64,000 nucleotides of DNA from contig NZ_WRPP01000001.1 in NCBI RefSeq assembly GCF_009760405.1, positions 124,001 through 188,000 on the forward strand. Direction: 5' to 3'. Numbering within the stretch: position 1 is the stretch's first letter; each line of letters starts with the position of its first letter. Source of the DNA: Nocardia terrae. Its GTDB lineage: Bacteria; Actinomycetota; Actinomycetes; Mycobacteriales; Mycobacteriaceae. Made by a program: the position numbers and the translations under genes. Of this stretch, positions 45,188 through 56,300 are shown piece by piece. The notes beneath the pieces were generated by a model. The model did no database searches and was not told the origin of the DNA. It saw nothing but the letters and a program-made list of their open reading frames with translations.

Positions 45188-45215
45188 CGGACACCTCCAA
45201 CTCCGCATCAGAAAT

Positions 45216-45241
45216 GAGTATGCTCAAAAATGAGCGTACTC
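45216..45241. promoter_or_regulatory. 26-bp inverted repeat: likely TetR operator
   Basis: GAGTATGCTCA-AAAA-TGAGCGTACTC: 11-bp arms with one mismatch, in the gap between the divergent tetR and molybdoenzyme genes. Each arm is itself nearly symmetric, so two TetR dimers could bind. It overlaps an in-frame upstream ATG (45230) of the molybdoenzyme, which argues for that gene starting later. Confidence 0.7.
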
Positions 45242-45295
45242 CCGGTTATCAGAAGTGCAACCCACGGTGTCGCCGACCGGGCGTATGTTGATCCC

Positions 45296-47584
45296 ATGGG
45301 CACGCATCTGACCCACTGGGGTGTCTTCGAGGCGGACAGCGACGGCGACCGGTTGACCGAGGTGCGCCCCTGGCGCGAGGACCCCGAGCCCATGCCGCTG
45401 ATCGAGAATGTCGCCTCGGCGCAACATCATCCGGCCCGCATCGACCAGCCGTATGTGCGAAAGGGCTGGCTGGAGAACGGGCCCGGGCCCGCCGCGCGCG
45501 GCGCGGACGAATTCGTCCCGATGTCCTGGGAGACCGCGCTGGATCTGCTGGCCGGTGAATTGGCCAGGGTGTACCGGGAATTCGGCGCGCAGTCGGTCTA
45601 CGGCGGCTCCTACGGCTGGGCCAGCGCGGGCCGATTCCATCACGCGCAGAGCCAGGTGCACCGCTTCCTGAACTGCCTGGGCGGCTATGTCGCGCACCGC
45701 AACAGCTACAGCCTGGGCGCGTCCACCGTGCTGCTGCCGCACATCCTCGCCGATATGGGCACCATCATGTCGCGCGCCACCACGAAATCGGTGCTGGCCG
45801 AGCATTCGAAGCTGGTCGTCTCCTTCGGCGGGCTGTCGCCGAAGAACGCGGCGGTCTCGCCCGGCGGTGTGTCCCGGCACAACGGCCGGGGCTGGATCCG
45901 CACCGCGCGGGAGAACGGCTGCCGGTTCGTCACGGTGAGCCCGCTGCGCGACGATATTCCGGCCGAGGCTCAGGCCGAATGGATCGCCTCGCGGCCGGGC
46001 AGCGATGCCGCGCTGATGCTGGCGCTGGCGCAGGTGCTGGACGCGGAAGGGTTGGCCGACAACGCTTTTCTCGACAGCTACACCGTCGGCTACGAACGCT
46101 TCGCGGACTATCTGCGCGGCGGCGTCGACGGGATCGTCAAGGATCCGGAGTGGGCCGAGCCGATCACCGGCGTTGCCGCGGAACGGATTCGGTCGCTGGC
46201 TCGCGAGATGGCGAGCACCCGCACGCTGGTCACGGTGAGCTGGTCGCTGCAGCGCGCCCGCTACGGCGAGCAGCCGCTGTGGCTCGGCGTGGTGCTGGCC
46301 GCCATGCTCGGCCAGATCGGGCTGCCCGGTGGCGGTTTCGGGCACGGCTACGGTTCGTCCGCGAATGTCGGTCTGGCCGTGCGCGTCACCTCGCCGCCCA
46401 AGCTGCCGCAGGGCCGCAATGGCGTCGAGGACTTCATTCCGGTGGCGCGGATCGCGGATATGCTGCTCAATCCCGGTGCGCCCTATGAGTACAACGGCGA
46501 GCACCGCACGTACCCGAACATTCGCCTGGTCTATTGGGCGGGCGGCAATCCCTTCCACCACCACCAGAACCTGGCCCGGCTGCGCACCGCGTTCGGCCGT
46601 CCCGACACCGTGGTGGTGCACGATCCGTTCTGGTCGGCCACCGCCCGGCACGCCGATATCGTGCTGCCCTCGACCATGACCATCGAGCGTGACGACTACG
46701 GCTCGGGAGAGGGCGACCGCTTCTTCTTCCCGATGCCCGCCCTGACCCGCCCGCACGGCCAGGCTCGCGACGACTACTGGATGTTCGGGGAGCTGGCCGA
46801 AAGGCTGGGTGTCGGAAAGGAATTCACCGAGGGCCGCACGGCGCAGGAGTGGTTGCGCCACCTCTACGACGAATGGCGGGACCGGCTCGGCGAGCGCGGC
46901 TACGAGATGCCGGACTTCGAGGCGTTCTGGGCCGGTGAACCGGCGCAGCTGCCCCTCGAGGCCGAGGAGCACGTCGCCTTCGCGGACTTCCGCGCCGACC
47001 CGTCGGCCCATCCGCTCGGCACTCCGAGCGGCCGCATCGAGATCTTCTCCGAGACCATCGCGGGCTTCGGCTACGACGACTGCCCCGGCCACCCCGTCTG
47101 GCTCGAACCCGACGAATGGCTGGGCAGCCCGCAGGCGGCGCGCTTCCCGATCCAATTGGTGGCCAACCAACCCCGGACCAAGCTGCACAGCCAACTCGAC
47201 ATCGGCGCGCACAGCCAGTCCACGAAGATCTCGGGCCGCGAGCCCGTCCGCCTGCACCCCGACGACGCGGCCGCCCGCGGCCTCGCCGCCGGCGACGTCG
47301 TCCGCATCTTCAACGACCGCGGCAGCTGCCTGGCCGGCCTCGAGATCAGCGACGCCGTCCGCCCCGGCGTAGCCCAGCTCTCCACCGGCGCCTGGTACGA
47401 CCCCGACCCCGCCGACCCGACCTTCTGCCGCCACGGCAACCCGAACGCGGTCACCAACGACCGCGGCACCTCCCGCCTGAGCCAGGGCTGCACCGGCCAG
47501 CTCTCCCTGGTCGAAATCGAGCCCTACACCGCCCCCCTCCCTCCTCTGACCGTCACCGGCCCACCCGCCATCGCCGCTTCCTAG
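45296..47584 (+). CDS. BisC/TorA-type molybdopterin oxidoreductase
   Basis: A 762-residue molybdoenzyme of the DMSO/TMAO/biotin sulfoxide reductase group. It begins directly with MGTHLTHWGVFEA and has no N-terminal Cys cluster for an iron-sulfur centre and no Tat signal, the BisC pattern. The predicted molybdenum ligand is the Ser in HRNSYSLGAS. MGD-binding segments include WAGGNPFHHHQNLARLR, HDPFWSATARHADIVLPSTMTIERDD and the C-terminal NDRGSCLAGLEISDAVRPGVAQLSTGAWYDP. It would reduce S- or N-oxides in the cytosol. ATG at 45296 is preferred; the open frame starts at 45230 inside the operator. Confidence 0.88.
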   Translation: MGTHLTHWGVFEADSDGDRLTEVRPWREDPEPMPLIENVASAQHHPARIDQPYVRKGWLENGPGPAARGADEFVPMSWETALDLLAGELARVYREFGAQSVYGGSYGWASAGRFHHAQSQVHRFLNCLGGYVAHRNSYSLGASTVLLPHILADMGTIMSRATTKSVLAEHSKLVVSFGGLSPKNAAVSPGGVSRHNGRGWIRTARENGCRFVTVSPLRDDIPAEAQAEWIASRPGSDAALMLALAQVLDAEGLADNAFLDSYTVGYERFADYLRGGVDGIVKDPEWAEPITGVAAERIRSLAREMASTRTLVTVSWSLQRARYGEQPLWLGVVLAAMLGQIGLPGGGFGHGYGSSANVGLAVRVTSPPKLPQGRNGVEDFIPVARIADMLLNPGAPYEYNGEHRTYPNIRLVYWAGGNPFHHHQNLARLRTAFGRPDTVVVHDPFWSATARHADIVLPSTMTIERDDYGSGEGDRFFFPMPALTRPHGQARDDYWMFGELAERLGVGKEFTEGRTAQEWLRHLYDEWRDRLGERGYEMPDFEAFWAGEPAQLPLEAEEHVAFADFRADPSAHPLGTPSGRIEIFSETIAGFGYDDCPGHPVWLEPDEWLGSPQAARFPIQLVANQPRTKLHSQLDIGAHSQSTKISGREPVRLHPDDAAARGLAAGDVVRIFNDRGSCLAGLEISDAVRPGVAQLSTGAWYDPDPADPTFCRHGNPNAVTNDRGTSRLSQGCTGQLSLVEIEPYTAPLPPLTVTGPPAIAAS

Positions 47585-47611
47585 CGATGCGGACGGCTAC
47601 CGCACCGTGAT

Positions 47612-48481
47612 TCAGCGAGCCTGCTTGCCCGTGGTGAGGGCTTCGATGACGGTGCGGGCGGCATTGGAGGGGGTGCGTTCGGTGGCGTGGCCGACACACA
47701 GTTTCCAGGGGAGGGGGCCCGGGGCGAAGTCGGAGTGGGGGATGGCGGGGGAGAGGCGGGCGACGGAGAGGGGGATGAGGGCTACGCCGAAGTTCTTGGC
47801 GGCCAACTCCATTGCGAAGGCTTGGTCGGCTACCTCGATGACCGGCGAGCGGGTGGGGAAGAGGTCGTCGGCTATGGAACGGATGCCCCAGCCGGGTGGG
47901 TAGTCGATGAAACGGACGCCGGTGAGGTCGGCGGCGCGGAAGGGGCGACCGGCCAGGGGGTGGCCGGGGGCGGTGCACAGGACAAGGGTCTCCTCGACGA
48001 TGAGATGGGTTGTGATGCCGGGGAATTCGTCGGAGCGGCCGGCGAGGAGCGCGAGTTCCAGGGAGTTGTCGCGGAGACCTGCCAGATTGCCCGCCATGCC
48101 GGAGATGCTCTGGCGCATGCGCAGGGTCACGCCCGGAAAACGCTGGTGCAGATCGGCGATGATGCCCGCCAGGTCGAAATTGTGGATGTTCATGAGGTTG
48201 CCGACGACGACCTCGCCGCGGATCTCGCCCTGCGCGGCGTCGATGGCGTCGAGGATGTCGCCGCGGGCGCGCAGCAGGGAGCGGGCGGGGGCGACCATGG
48301 CGCGCCCGGCCTCGGTGAGTTCGAGGGTGCGGGGGGTGCGGTCGAACAGCCGGACGCCGAGTTCGTGTTCGAGTTTGGCGACGCTGGTGGAGACGGCCGA
48401 TTGGACCAGGTTGAGCTCCCGGGCGGCCGCGGTGAAGGACCGGTGGTCGCAGCAGGCCAGGAAGCATTCGATCTGACGCAT
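47612..48481 (-). CDS. LysR-family transcriptional regulator
   Basis: A 289-residue LysR regulator. HTH at residues 1-60 (MRQIECFLACCDHRSFTAAARELNLVQSAVSTSVAKLEHELGVRLFDR), followed by a periplasmic-binding-protein-like effector domain. GAGGTGG precedes ATG 48481; the frame remains open 71 codons upstream through the intergenic region without similarity. It is divergent from the MFS gene, with a T-N11-A motif and a palindrome between them, so it probably activates that transporter. Confidence 0.92.
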   Translation of the reverse strand: MRQIECFLACCDHRSFTAAARELNLVQSAVSTSVAKLEHELGVRLFDRTPRTLELTEAGRAMVAPARSLLRARGDILDAIDAAQGEIRGEVVVGNLMNIHNFDLAGIIADLHQRFPGVTLRMRQSISGMAGNLAGLRDNSLELALLAGRSDEFPGITTHLIVEETLVLCTAPGHPLAGRPFRAADLTGVRFIDYPPGWGIRSIADDLFPTRSPVIEVADQAFAMELAAKNFGVALIPLSVARLSPAIPHSDFAPGPLPWKLCVGHATERTPSNAARTVIEALTTGKQAR

Positions 48482-48509
48482 CTCCACCTCGGAGATCCTA
48501 CTTTGCCAT

Positions 48510-48547
48510 CTATGACAGAGATAGCGGCATCGAAAAGCATCGCTTTT
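48510..48547. promoter_or_regulatory. LysR-type box and palindrome upstream of the MFS gene
   Basis: CTAT-GACAGAG-ATAG (48510-48524) fits the LysR T-N11-A pattern. AAAAGC-ATC-GCTTTT (48533-48547) is a perfect 6-bp inverted repeat nearer the MFS start. Both are in the 97-base divergent gap. Assignment to the adjacent LysR is inferred. Confidence 0.5.
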
Positions 48548-48578
48548 GTTGATCCACAACCGGGTCCACCATGGACTC

Positions 48579-49829
48579 GTGACTGTTTCGATGACCCGCA
48601 AAGCCGAGGAAACCCGGTCCGAGGTCGGCACGACACTGAGCCGGACCACCGTGCTCGTTTTCGCCATCACCGCCGGTTCCTCCGCGGCCGGCAACTACTA
48701 CCTGCAACCCCTGCTCCACGAGGTCTCGGGGGATCTGCGCATCTCCACCGCCACCGCCGCCCTGCTGGTCAGCGCCGCCCAGATCGGCTACCTGTGCGGC
48801 CTGGCCTTCCTGGTGCCCCTCGGCGACTTCCTGCGCCGCCACCGCATGGTCCCGATGCTGCTCGTGGCTTCGGTTGCGGCCCTGCTGGTTTCGGCCTTCG
48901 CCCCGAACTTCCCGGTGCTCTTCGCCGGTGTCGTCGCCACCGGCGTGACGGCCTCCGCGGCGCAGGTGGTGGTCCCGTGGGCGTCCTCGCTGGCCCATCC
49001 GGATCGCCGCGGGCAGGTGGTCGGCACGGTCATGAGCGGACTGCTGCTGGGCATCCTGCTGTCCCGCGTCCTGGCCGGGGCGGTGGCCCAGCTCGGCGGT
49101 TGGCGCGCGGTCCTGCTGGTGGCGGCCGGTCTGCAGGTGGTGATGGCGATCAGCGTGTATCTGCTGGCCCCCGCCACCCCGCGAGCCGCGTCCGGCGAGA
49201 GCTACCCGGAGGTGCTGACCTCGATCCTGGCCCTGATCCGGCGGCATCCGGTGCTGCGTCAGCGCATGACGCTGGGCTTCCTCGTCATGGCCAGCTTCTC
49301 GCTGGTCTGGACCGCCATCGCCTTCCTGCTGGCGGGCTCGCACGGAAGTGCTTACCGCTATTCGGAATTCACCATCGGCCTGTTCGGTCTGGCCGGTGTG
49401 CTCGGCGCGCTGGGCGCGCCCGTGGTGGGCCGTTTGGCCGACCGCGGCCACCTGCGCCGAGTGACCACGCTGACCTGGCTTGTGCTGCTGGCGAGTTGGG
49501 CGCTGGTGGCCTGGGGCGGGCACAATGTGATCGCGCTGATCGCCGCCCTGCTGGTCTTCGACTTCGGCATCCAGGGTTCGCACCTGACCAATCAGAGCGC
49601 CATCTACGCGCTGGATCCGGCCGCGCGCAGCCGCTTGACCACCGCCTACATGGTCACCTATTTCCTCGGCGGCGTCGCGGGCTCGGTGACGGCGGGCGTG
49701 GCGTACCAGGCTGGCGGCTGGGCCCTGGTCTGCGGAATCGGCGTCGCCGCAGCGCTGTTCGGTCTGCTGCTGTGGGCGGTATTCGCACTCCGTTCGGATT
49801 CGCCGTCGAAAGCAATTGCCGCTCGCTGA
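48579..49829 (+). CDS. MFS transporter (drug/metabolite efflux type)
   Basis: A 416-residue 12-helix major facilitator protein. GNYYLQPLLHEVSGDLRISTATAALLVSAAQIGYLCGLAFLVPLGDFLRRHRMV shows helix 1-3 with the loop 2-3 basic motif; VGRLADRGHLRRV is the matching loop after helix 8. This resembles the YnfM/AraJ-like exporters often controlled by a divergent LysR. GTG at 48579 or ATG at 48591 may start it. A hairpin terminator lies 44 bases after the stop. Confidence 0.88.
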   Translation: MTVSMTRKAEETRSEVGTTLSRTTVLVFAITAGSSAAGNYYLQPLLHEVSGDLRISTATAALLVSAAQIGYLCGLAFLVPLGDFLRRHRMVPMLLVASVAALLVSAFAPNFPVLFAGVVATGVTASAAQVVVPWASSLAHPDRRGQVVGTVMSGLLLGILLSRVLAGAVAQLGGWRAVLLVAAGLQVVMAISVYLLAPATPRAASGESYPEVLTSILALIRRHPVLRQRMTLGFLVMASFSLVWTAIAFLLAGSHGSAYRYSEFTIGLFGLAGVLGALGAPVVGRLADRGHLRRVTTLTWLVLLASWALVAWGGHNVIALIAALLVFDFGIQGSHLTNQSAIYALDPAARSRLTTAYMVTYFLGGVAGSVTAGVAYQAGGWALVCGIGVAAALFGLLLWAVFALRSDSPSKAIAAR

Positions 49830-49873
49830 GTTCCGGGGTGATGGTGGCGCAAAGGCGCTTCTTGCTTACCGGT

Positions 49874-49902
49874 GACGCCGGGGTCGAATTGGCCCCGGCG
49901 TC
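49874..49902 (+). terminator. hairpin terminator after the MFS gene
   Basis: GACGCCGGGG - 9 bases - CCCCGGCGTC, perfect 10-bp stem followed by TTTG, 44 bases after the MFS stop. Downstream, 49903-50373 is a 471-base leader region of lower GC without a supportable gene, leading to the PKS cluster. Confidence 0.8.
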
Positions 49903-50089
49903 TTTGCCATTAATTCTAATGGGTTTCCTTTTATTTCGAGTGGCGGTATGGCGCGTCCGATCCGCGCTGTCTCAGCCAATTGTCATGGGCGGCAACGCAT
50001 GTCGGCGCGACAGCGTAGGCGATGATCGATCGCAAATCAATGGTTTGCCGAATGCAATATTCCACATGACTGACCCGGCGTGAGTGTGT

Positions 50090-50115
50090 ACTGTCAGGTA
50101 ATCTACTGACCGGTA
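50090..50115. promoter_or_regulatory. ACTGTCAGGTA/ACTGACCGGTA direct repeat in the PKS upstream region
   Basis: ACTGTCAGGTA at 50090-50100 and ACTGACCGGTA at 50105-50115, start to start 15 bases, about 260 bases before the PKS start. GTCAG (50093) and CTGAC (50106) also form an inverted pair. A promoter-proximal regulator site is possible; no regulator gene is adjacent. Confidence 0.35.
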
Positions 50116-50361
50116 GGCGGATCCGGGTAAGGTCCGCCATCGGTTCTCAGAGGGTCCGACCGTGCGGCGGACAGGGCAGGGTAAGGGACGGGCGTGGATC
50201 AACCGGCCGAATTGGTCGTTTGCCGTGTGAGACGGCGTGATATCGGCGAGATAGAGCCGGTAATGAAGGTTGTAGCGCACGACGCGGAGTGGGACGCGGC
50301 GCCATAGCCAACTCGCGGGGTGCATTCCCGCGCATCACTTCTCGGGGGGATTCGAGTTTAC

Positions 50362-50391
50362 CGAGGAGACTCATTGTCTGACATTGCCATT
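50362..50391 (+). promoter_or_regulatory. PKS1 initiation region with TTG start
   Basis: CGAGGAGACTCA precedes TTG at 50374, which starts SDIAIVGIG, the exact KS N-terminus. The same arrangement (CCGAGGAGTTTCA-TTG-TCCGACATCGC) occurs at PKS2 (58198-58220). No ATG or GTG suits either gene. Confidence 0.7.
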
Positions 50392-53300
50392 GTCGGTATC
50401 GGCTGCCGTTATGCGGGCGGCATCGATTCACCGGAATCCTTCTGGGACTTCGTCGCCGACAAGCGCGACGGTGTCGTGGACATCCCGGCGGACCGCTGGG
50501 ACTACCGGCGTTACTACGATCCCGACAAGCGGACCCCGGGTCGCATGTACACCAAGCGCGCGGCCTTCCTGACCGGTGACCCTTGGGAATTCGATCCCGA
50601 CTTCTTCGGTATCTCGCCCCGCGAGGCGACCTCGATGGACCCGCAGCAGCGGGTGGTGCTCGAGGTGGCCTGGGAGGCCCTCGACGACGCCGGTGTCGCG
50701 GGCCGGGTCGCGGGTGCGCGGATCGGCGTGTTCGTGGGGGCGTTCACGCTGGACCAGCTGGCCGTGTCGGTCTCGGGTGACGCCCTGCCCCACGTCGACA
50801 TGCACACCGCGGTCGGTGCGTCCTACACCATGCTGTCGAACCGAATCGCCTACGTGCTCAACCTGATCGGGCCCGCGATCACCGTCGACACCGCGTGCTC
50901 CTCGTCGCTGGTGGCCCTGCATCTGGCGTGCCAGGCGATCGAGAACGGCGACTGCGAGGTCGCCATGGCCGGCGGCGTCACCATGCTGCTGCAGCCGGAA
51001 CCGTTCGTCTCCATGTGCAAGGGCGGCTTCCTCGCCGCCGACGGCCGCAGCAAGCCCTTCGACGCCTCGGCCGACGGCTACGGCCGCGGCGAGGGCGCGG
51101 GCATGGTGGTGTTGAAGAAGCTGGCCGACGCCGAACGCGACGGCGACCGGGTCTACGCGGTGATCAAGGCGACCGGCTCGAACCAGGACGGGCGCACCAC
51201 CGCGATCACCGTGCCCAACGCCGATATGCAGGAACAACTGGCGAAGGAGGTGACCCGCCGCGCCGGCATCGAGCCGCACGAGGTTACCTACGTCGAGGCG
51301 CACGGCACCGGAACGCCGGTGGGTGATCCCCTGGAGCTGCGGGCGATCGGCCGCGCCTACGGCAGCGTCCCGGGCCGGACCGCGCCGGTGGGCGTCGGCT
51401 CGGTGAAGGCGCAGCTGGGGCACACCGAGGCCGCGTCCGGCATCGCGAGCGTCATCAAGTCCGCGCTCGCCATCTCGAAGCGGACCATCGCCCCGCAGGG
51501 CTGGCTGGACCAGCCCAACCCCGACATCCCGTTCGACGAGCTCGGCATCGCGCTGCAGCTGGACCTGCAGCCGGTCGGCCCCGAGGTCGAGCGAATGACG
51601 GTGGCGGTCAACGGATTCGGCTACGGCGGCACCAACGCGCACGCGATCCTGCAGGAGTACACGGGCCCCGGATCCGAGCACGAGCCGAAACACTTCGGCG
51701 TGCTGCCGATCTCGGCGCGCTCCGAGCAGGCCACCCGAGACCTGGCCCGGCGCTTCGCCGAACTGATCGCCGACGGGGCCGATCCGGGCCACCTGGCCGA
51801 GGCCGCGTGGACCCGCCGCCAGCATCATCCGATCCGCACCGCGGTGACCTTCGGCGACGACACCGAATTGGTCAGTGCCCTGGTGGAATTCGCCACCGGC
51901 TCCGGGCGCGGCGCGACCAAGGTCGTCGGCGGCAAGGTCGCCGAGCCGGTCTTCGTGTTCACCGGCATGGGTCCGCAGTGGTGGGCGATGGGCCGCGACC
52001 TGCTCCAGGCCGGTGGCACTTTCGCCACGGACGCCGAGCGTGCCTTCGTCACGGAGGCGGCCCGGATCGACGCTGTGTTCCAGGAGATCTCCGGCTGGTC
52101 CATCGTGGAAGAGCTGCTGCGGCCGGAGGAGCAGTCCCGCGTCACCGATACCGCTGTCGCGCAGCCCGCCAACTTCCTGGTGCAGGTGGCCCTGTTCGCC
52201 CTGCTCGAAGAGCTCGGCGTGCGGCCCGCGGCGGTGGTCGGCCACAGCGTGGGCGAGGTGTCCGCGGCCTACGTCACCGGAATGCTCTCCCTGCGCGACG
52301 CTTTGCTGGTCAGCTATCACCGGGCGCGCCTGCAGGCCACCACCGCGGGCTCCGGCGGGATGCTCGCGGTCGGATTGTCCGAGACGGCCGCCCGGGAGCT
52401 GATCGACGGCGATGAGCGAGTCGATGTCGCCGCGATCAACAGCCCTACCGCGGTGACGCTGGCCGGTGACGAGGATCAGCTCGACCGGATCGCCGAAAAC
52501 CTCACCGAGCAGGGCATTTTCGCCAAGCGACTACGCGTCGAGGTGCCCTACCACAGCCATCTGATGGATCCGATCCTCGACGAATTGCGCACGGCGCTGG
52601 CCGATCTCGCGGTCTCGAAGCCGGTCCTGCCGCTGTATTCCACGGTCACCGGCGCGCCGGTCACCGAGGCGGACTGGGACGCCGAGTACTGGTGCGCGAA
52701 CGTCCGCAGGCCGGTTCGCTTCGCCGACGCGATCACCGCGCTGGTCGGCGCGGGCAGCCGGGTGTTCCTCGAGGTCGGCCCGCATCCGGTGCTGGGCGCC
52801 AACATTCGCGAGATCCTGCTCGGCGCGGGCGAGACCGGCACCTCCATCGCCACGCTCAACCGCAAGCAGGCCGACGCGGACAGCATCCGGCAGACGGTCG
52901 CCGGGCTCTACACGGCGGGTGTGCTCGATATCGACGCTCTGTTCGCCGGGACCCCGGTCACCCCGCACATCGGCCTGCCGCGCTATCCGTGGCAGCGCAC
53001 TTACCTGCGCAACGAGATCCGCGAGTTCCAGCAGCGCCGCCAGGGCACGCCCGACGCCTACCCCATGCTCGGGGACCCCGATCTGGACAACCCCTCGACG
53101 ACGTGGACCACGCAGCTGAGCGTCGCGTCGCTGCCGTGGCTGGACGATCACGTGGTCGGCGGCGCTCGAATCCTGCCCGGCGCGGCGTATTTGGATGCCG
53201 CGCTGAGCGCGGTGGCATTGCGTACGGATTCGACCCGGGCCGCGCTGGACGATGTGCACTTCGTAGCGGCGCTGGTCATCGACGACGGTGAAGCCCCGAT

Positions 53301-56300
53301 CGTCGAGCTCCACGTGGAGGAGTCGACGGACCGGTTCACCATTCGCTCGCGCGGTGCGGCCGGCACGGTCTGGACCGTGCACGCCACCGGACGGTTGATC
53401 ACCGGCGTGTTCGAGCCGACGAAGGTCGACGTGCCCGACGTCGAGGAGATGCTCGAGGTCGACCCGGCCGAGTTCTACACCGGCCTGGCGGCCCGCGGCC
53501 TGCAGTACGGTCCCGCGTTCCGGCGCGCGACCTCGGTGCGGATCTCCGGCACCACGGTGGTCTCCACCCTGGACGGCGGGATCGCCCGCGACGCAGGACA
53601 TTTCGCGCATCCGTGCGTGGTCGACGCCGCGCTGCAGAGTGTCGCCGCGCTGCTGGCGGGCACCGGCGGCGCCGCGGACGGAGCCATGGTGCCGGTCGGC
53701 GTCGCCGGGGTGCGCGCCTTCGCGGCCATCCCGGACGAGGTGACGGTGGTGGCGCGGCTGGACGCCGCCGATGCCGCGCACCCGACCGCCGATATCGACC
53801 TGCTCGATGCCGAGCACAATGTCGTGCTGCAGATCCTCGGCATGCGTTTCGGCTCGATCGCGCCCGGACTCCCGCCGCTGCAACGGATGTCGGAATTCTT
53901 CTACGAAGACCGCTGGGAGCTGCGGGATCCCGTCGACCTCGCGGGCCTGCCCGCCGCCGACACCGCGTTCACGCTGGTCGTCGAGCTCGGCTCCGTCGCC
54001 GGGGAACGCGCCGCGCAGGTGGCCCGGACCGCCGCCCGCGCGGAGGTCCTCGCGGTCGGCGACCCGGCCCGCACCGACCTGGAAGACGTGCTGCGCGAAC
54101 GGCTCTGGGCCGCGGCCCGGCTCGACGGGGTCGAGCGGCTGCACGTGGTCTTCGTGGCCGGTTCGGAGTACTCGGACATGGACAACCTGTGGACGCTGCG
54201 CAGATTGGCGGTCACCACGGAAGAGTTCCTGGACGCGTGGCTGGACGAGCGCGGCGCCGAGACCACGATGACCGGCGACGGGTCGATCCACCTCACCCTG
54301 CTCACCGAGCAGGCGTACGCCCACCCGGAGGGCGACGCCGCGCCGAACCCGGCCCACGCCGCCCTGGCGGGCGCGCGCCGGGTGCTGCTCAATGAGCAGC
54401 TGCGGCTGCGCTGGCGGCTCGTGGACGTCGAATCCGAGGTCACCGACGCCGATCTCGCGGCCGAGCTCGCCATCCCGGGCGCGTTCACCTACGACAACTC
54501 CGACGAGGTGTTCCTGCGCAACGGCCTGCGCTGGGTGACCGTGGTCGAGGCGTCGCTGCCCGGCCGGATCGAGGCGCTGGACCAGGCGACCCCGCTGACC
54601 GATCCCGAGGCCAACTTCGCCCTGGAGGTCCCCAAGTCGCGGGTGCTCTCCCGGCTCGGCTGGCGTCGCTGCGACCGGCGGGCCCCGGAGGCGGGCGAGG
54701 TCGAGGTGCGGATGCGGGCCGTCGGTCTCAACTACAAGGACCCGCTCAAGGTGCTCGGCGTGCTCAGCGAACGAGACCTGGCCGGAACGTTCTTCGACAC
54801 CGTGCCGGGCATGGAGGGCATGGGCACCGTGGTCCGGGTCGGCGCGGGCGTCACCGATATCGCCGTCGGCGACCCGGTGCTGCTGGTGTCCAAGGGCCTG
54901 ATGAGCCGCTTCCACACCACCACGCGCGATCTGCTGTTCCCCGTCGCGGCGACGACGGAACCCGGTCATTGCAGCAGCAATACCGCCTTCTCCACCTCCG
55001 AACACTCGCTGCTCGAGCTGGCGCGGGTGCAGCCGGGCGACATCGTGCTCGTGCACGGCGCGGCGGGCGGCGTCGGCGCGGCCGCGGTGCAGATCGCGAA
55101 GCACCACGGCGCCATGGTGATCGGCACCGCCAGCACCGACGAACGGCGCGCGTACGTGCTCGCCCAGGGCGCGGACCACGTGCTCGACTCGCGGTCGCTG
55201 AACTTCGCCGACGACGTGCTCGGCCTCACCGACGGGCACGGCGCGGACGTGGTGATCAGCACCGCGCCGGGCGAGATCCTGCGGCACAACTTCAAGGCCG
55301 TGGCCGAATTCGGCCGCATCGTGGAGATCGGCAAGGCCGACATCTACACCGGCGGCATGCTCGACCTGCGTCACTTCGACAAGAACATCTCCTACCACTC
55401 CTTCGACCTGGACCGGATGCTGGGCAAGCGGCGCAAGGCGACCGTGGAGCTGGGGCAGCGGGTCAACGCGAAGCTGGATGCCGGAACCTACAGGCGCCTG
55501 CCGTACGAGATGTACGAAACCAACGATGTGGCACGGGCGTTCGAGGACGTCGCCCGCTCCAGCCAGCTCGGCCGCATCGTGCTGAGCATGGAGAGCGAGG
55601 CGCCGCTGGTGCGTCCGCAGATCCCCGAGGTCACCGTCGATCCCGCGGCGCGATACCTGATCACCGGTGGTTTCGGCGGCTTCGGCCTGGCGATCGGCCG
55701 CTGGCTGGTCGGCAAGGGCGCCACCCGCCTGACCCTGCTGGGTCGCGGCGGGGCCCGGACCGAGTCGGCGCTGCGGCAGCTGGCGGCCTGGCAGGAGATG
55801 GGCGTCGAGGTGGTCACCGAACGGGTCGACGTCACCGACGCGGCGGCGGTGGCCGCGGTCGTGGGCCGCGCGCACAGCCCGGAACACCCGCTCAAGGGCG
55901 TGTTCCACACCGCTGGGATCGTGGACGACAAGCGCATCGCCGTGATGGACCGGGACAGCCTGGCCTCGGTGTACGGCCCGAAGATCGAGGGCGTGCACGC
56001 CCTGGTGCACGGAATCGACACCGCCGGAGCCGAACTCGACATGTTCGTGCTGTTCTCCTCGGGCAGCGCGATCTTCGGCGGCATCGGCCAGTACTCCTAC
56101 ACCGCGGCGAACATCGCCTTGAACGCGGTGGCCGACCGGATCGTCCGCGGCGGCGGGAACGCGCTGTCCGTCGGCTGGGGCCACATGTCCGGCGGCGGTA
56201 TGGCCGAGGCCGACGAGACCCTCGCGCACTACCTGATCACCACCGGATTCGACACCGTCGACATGGACGAGGGCACCGAATTCCTGGAGGCGGCACTGAC

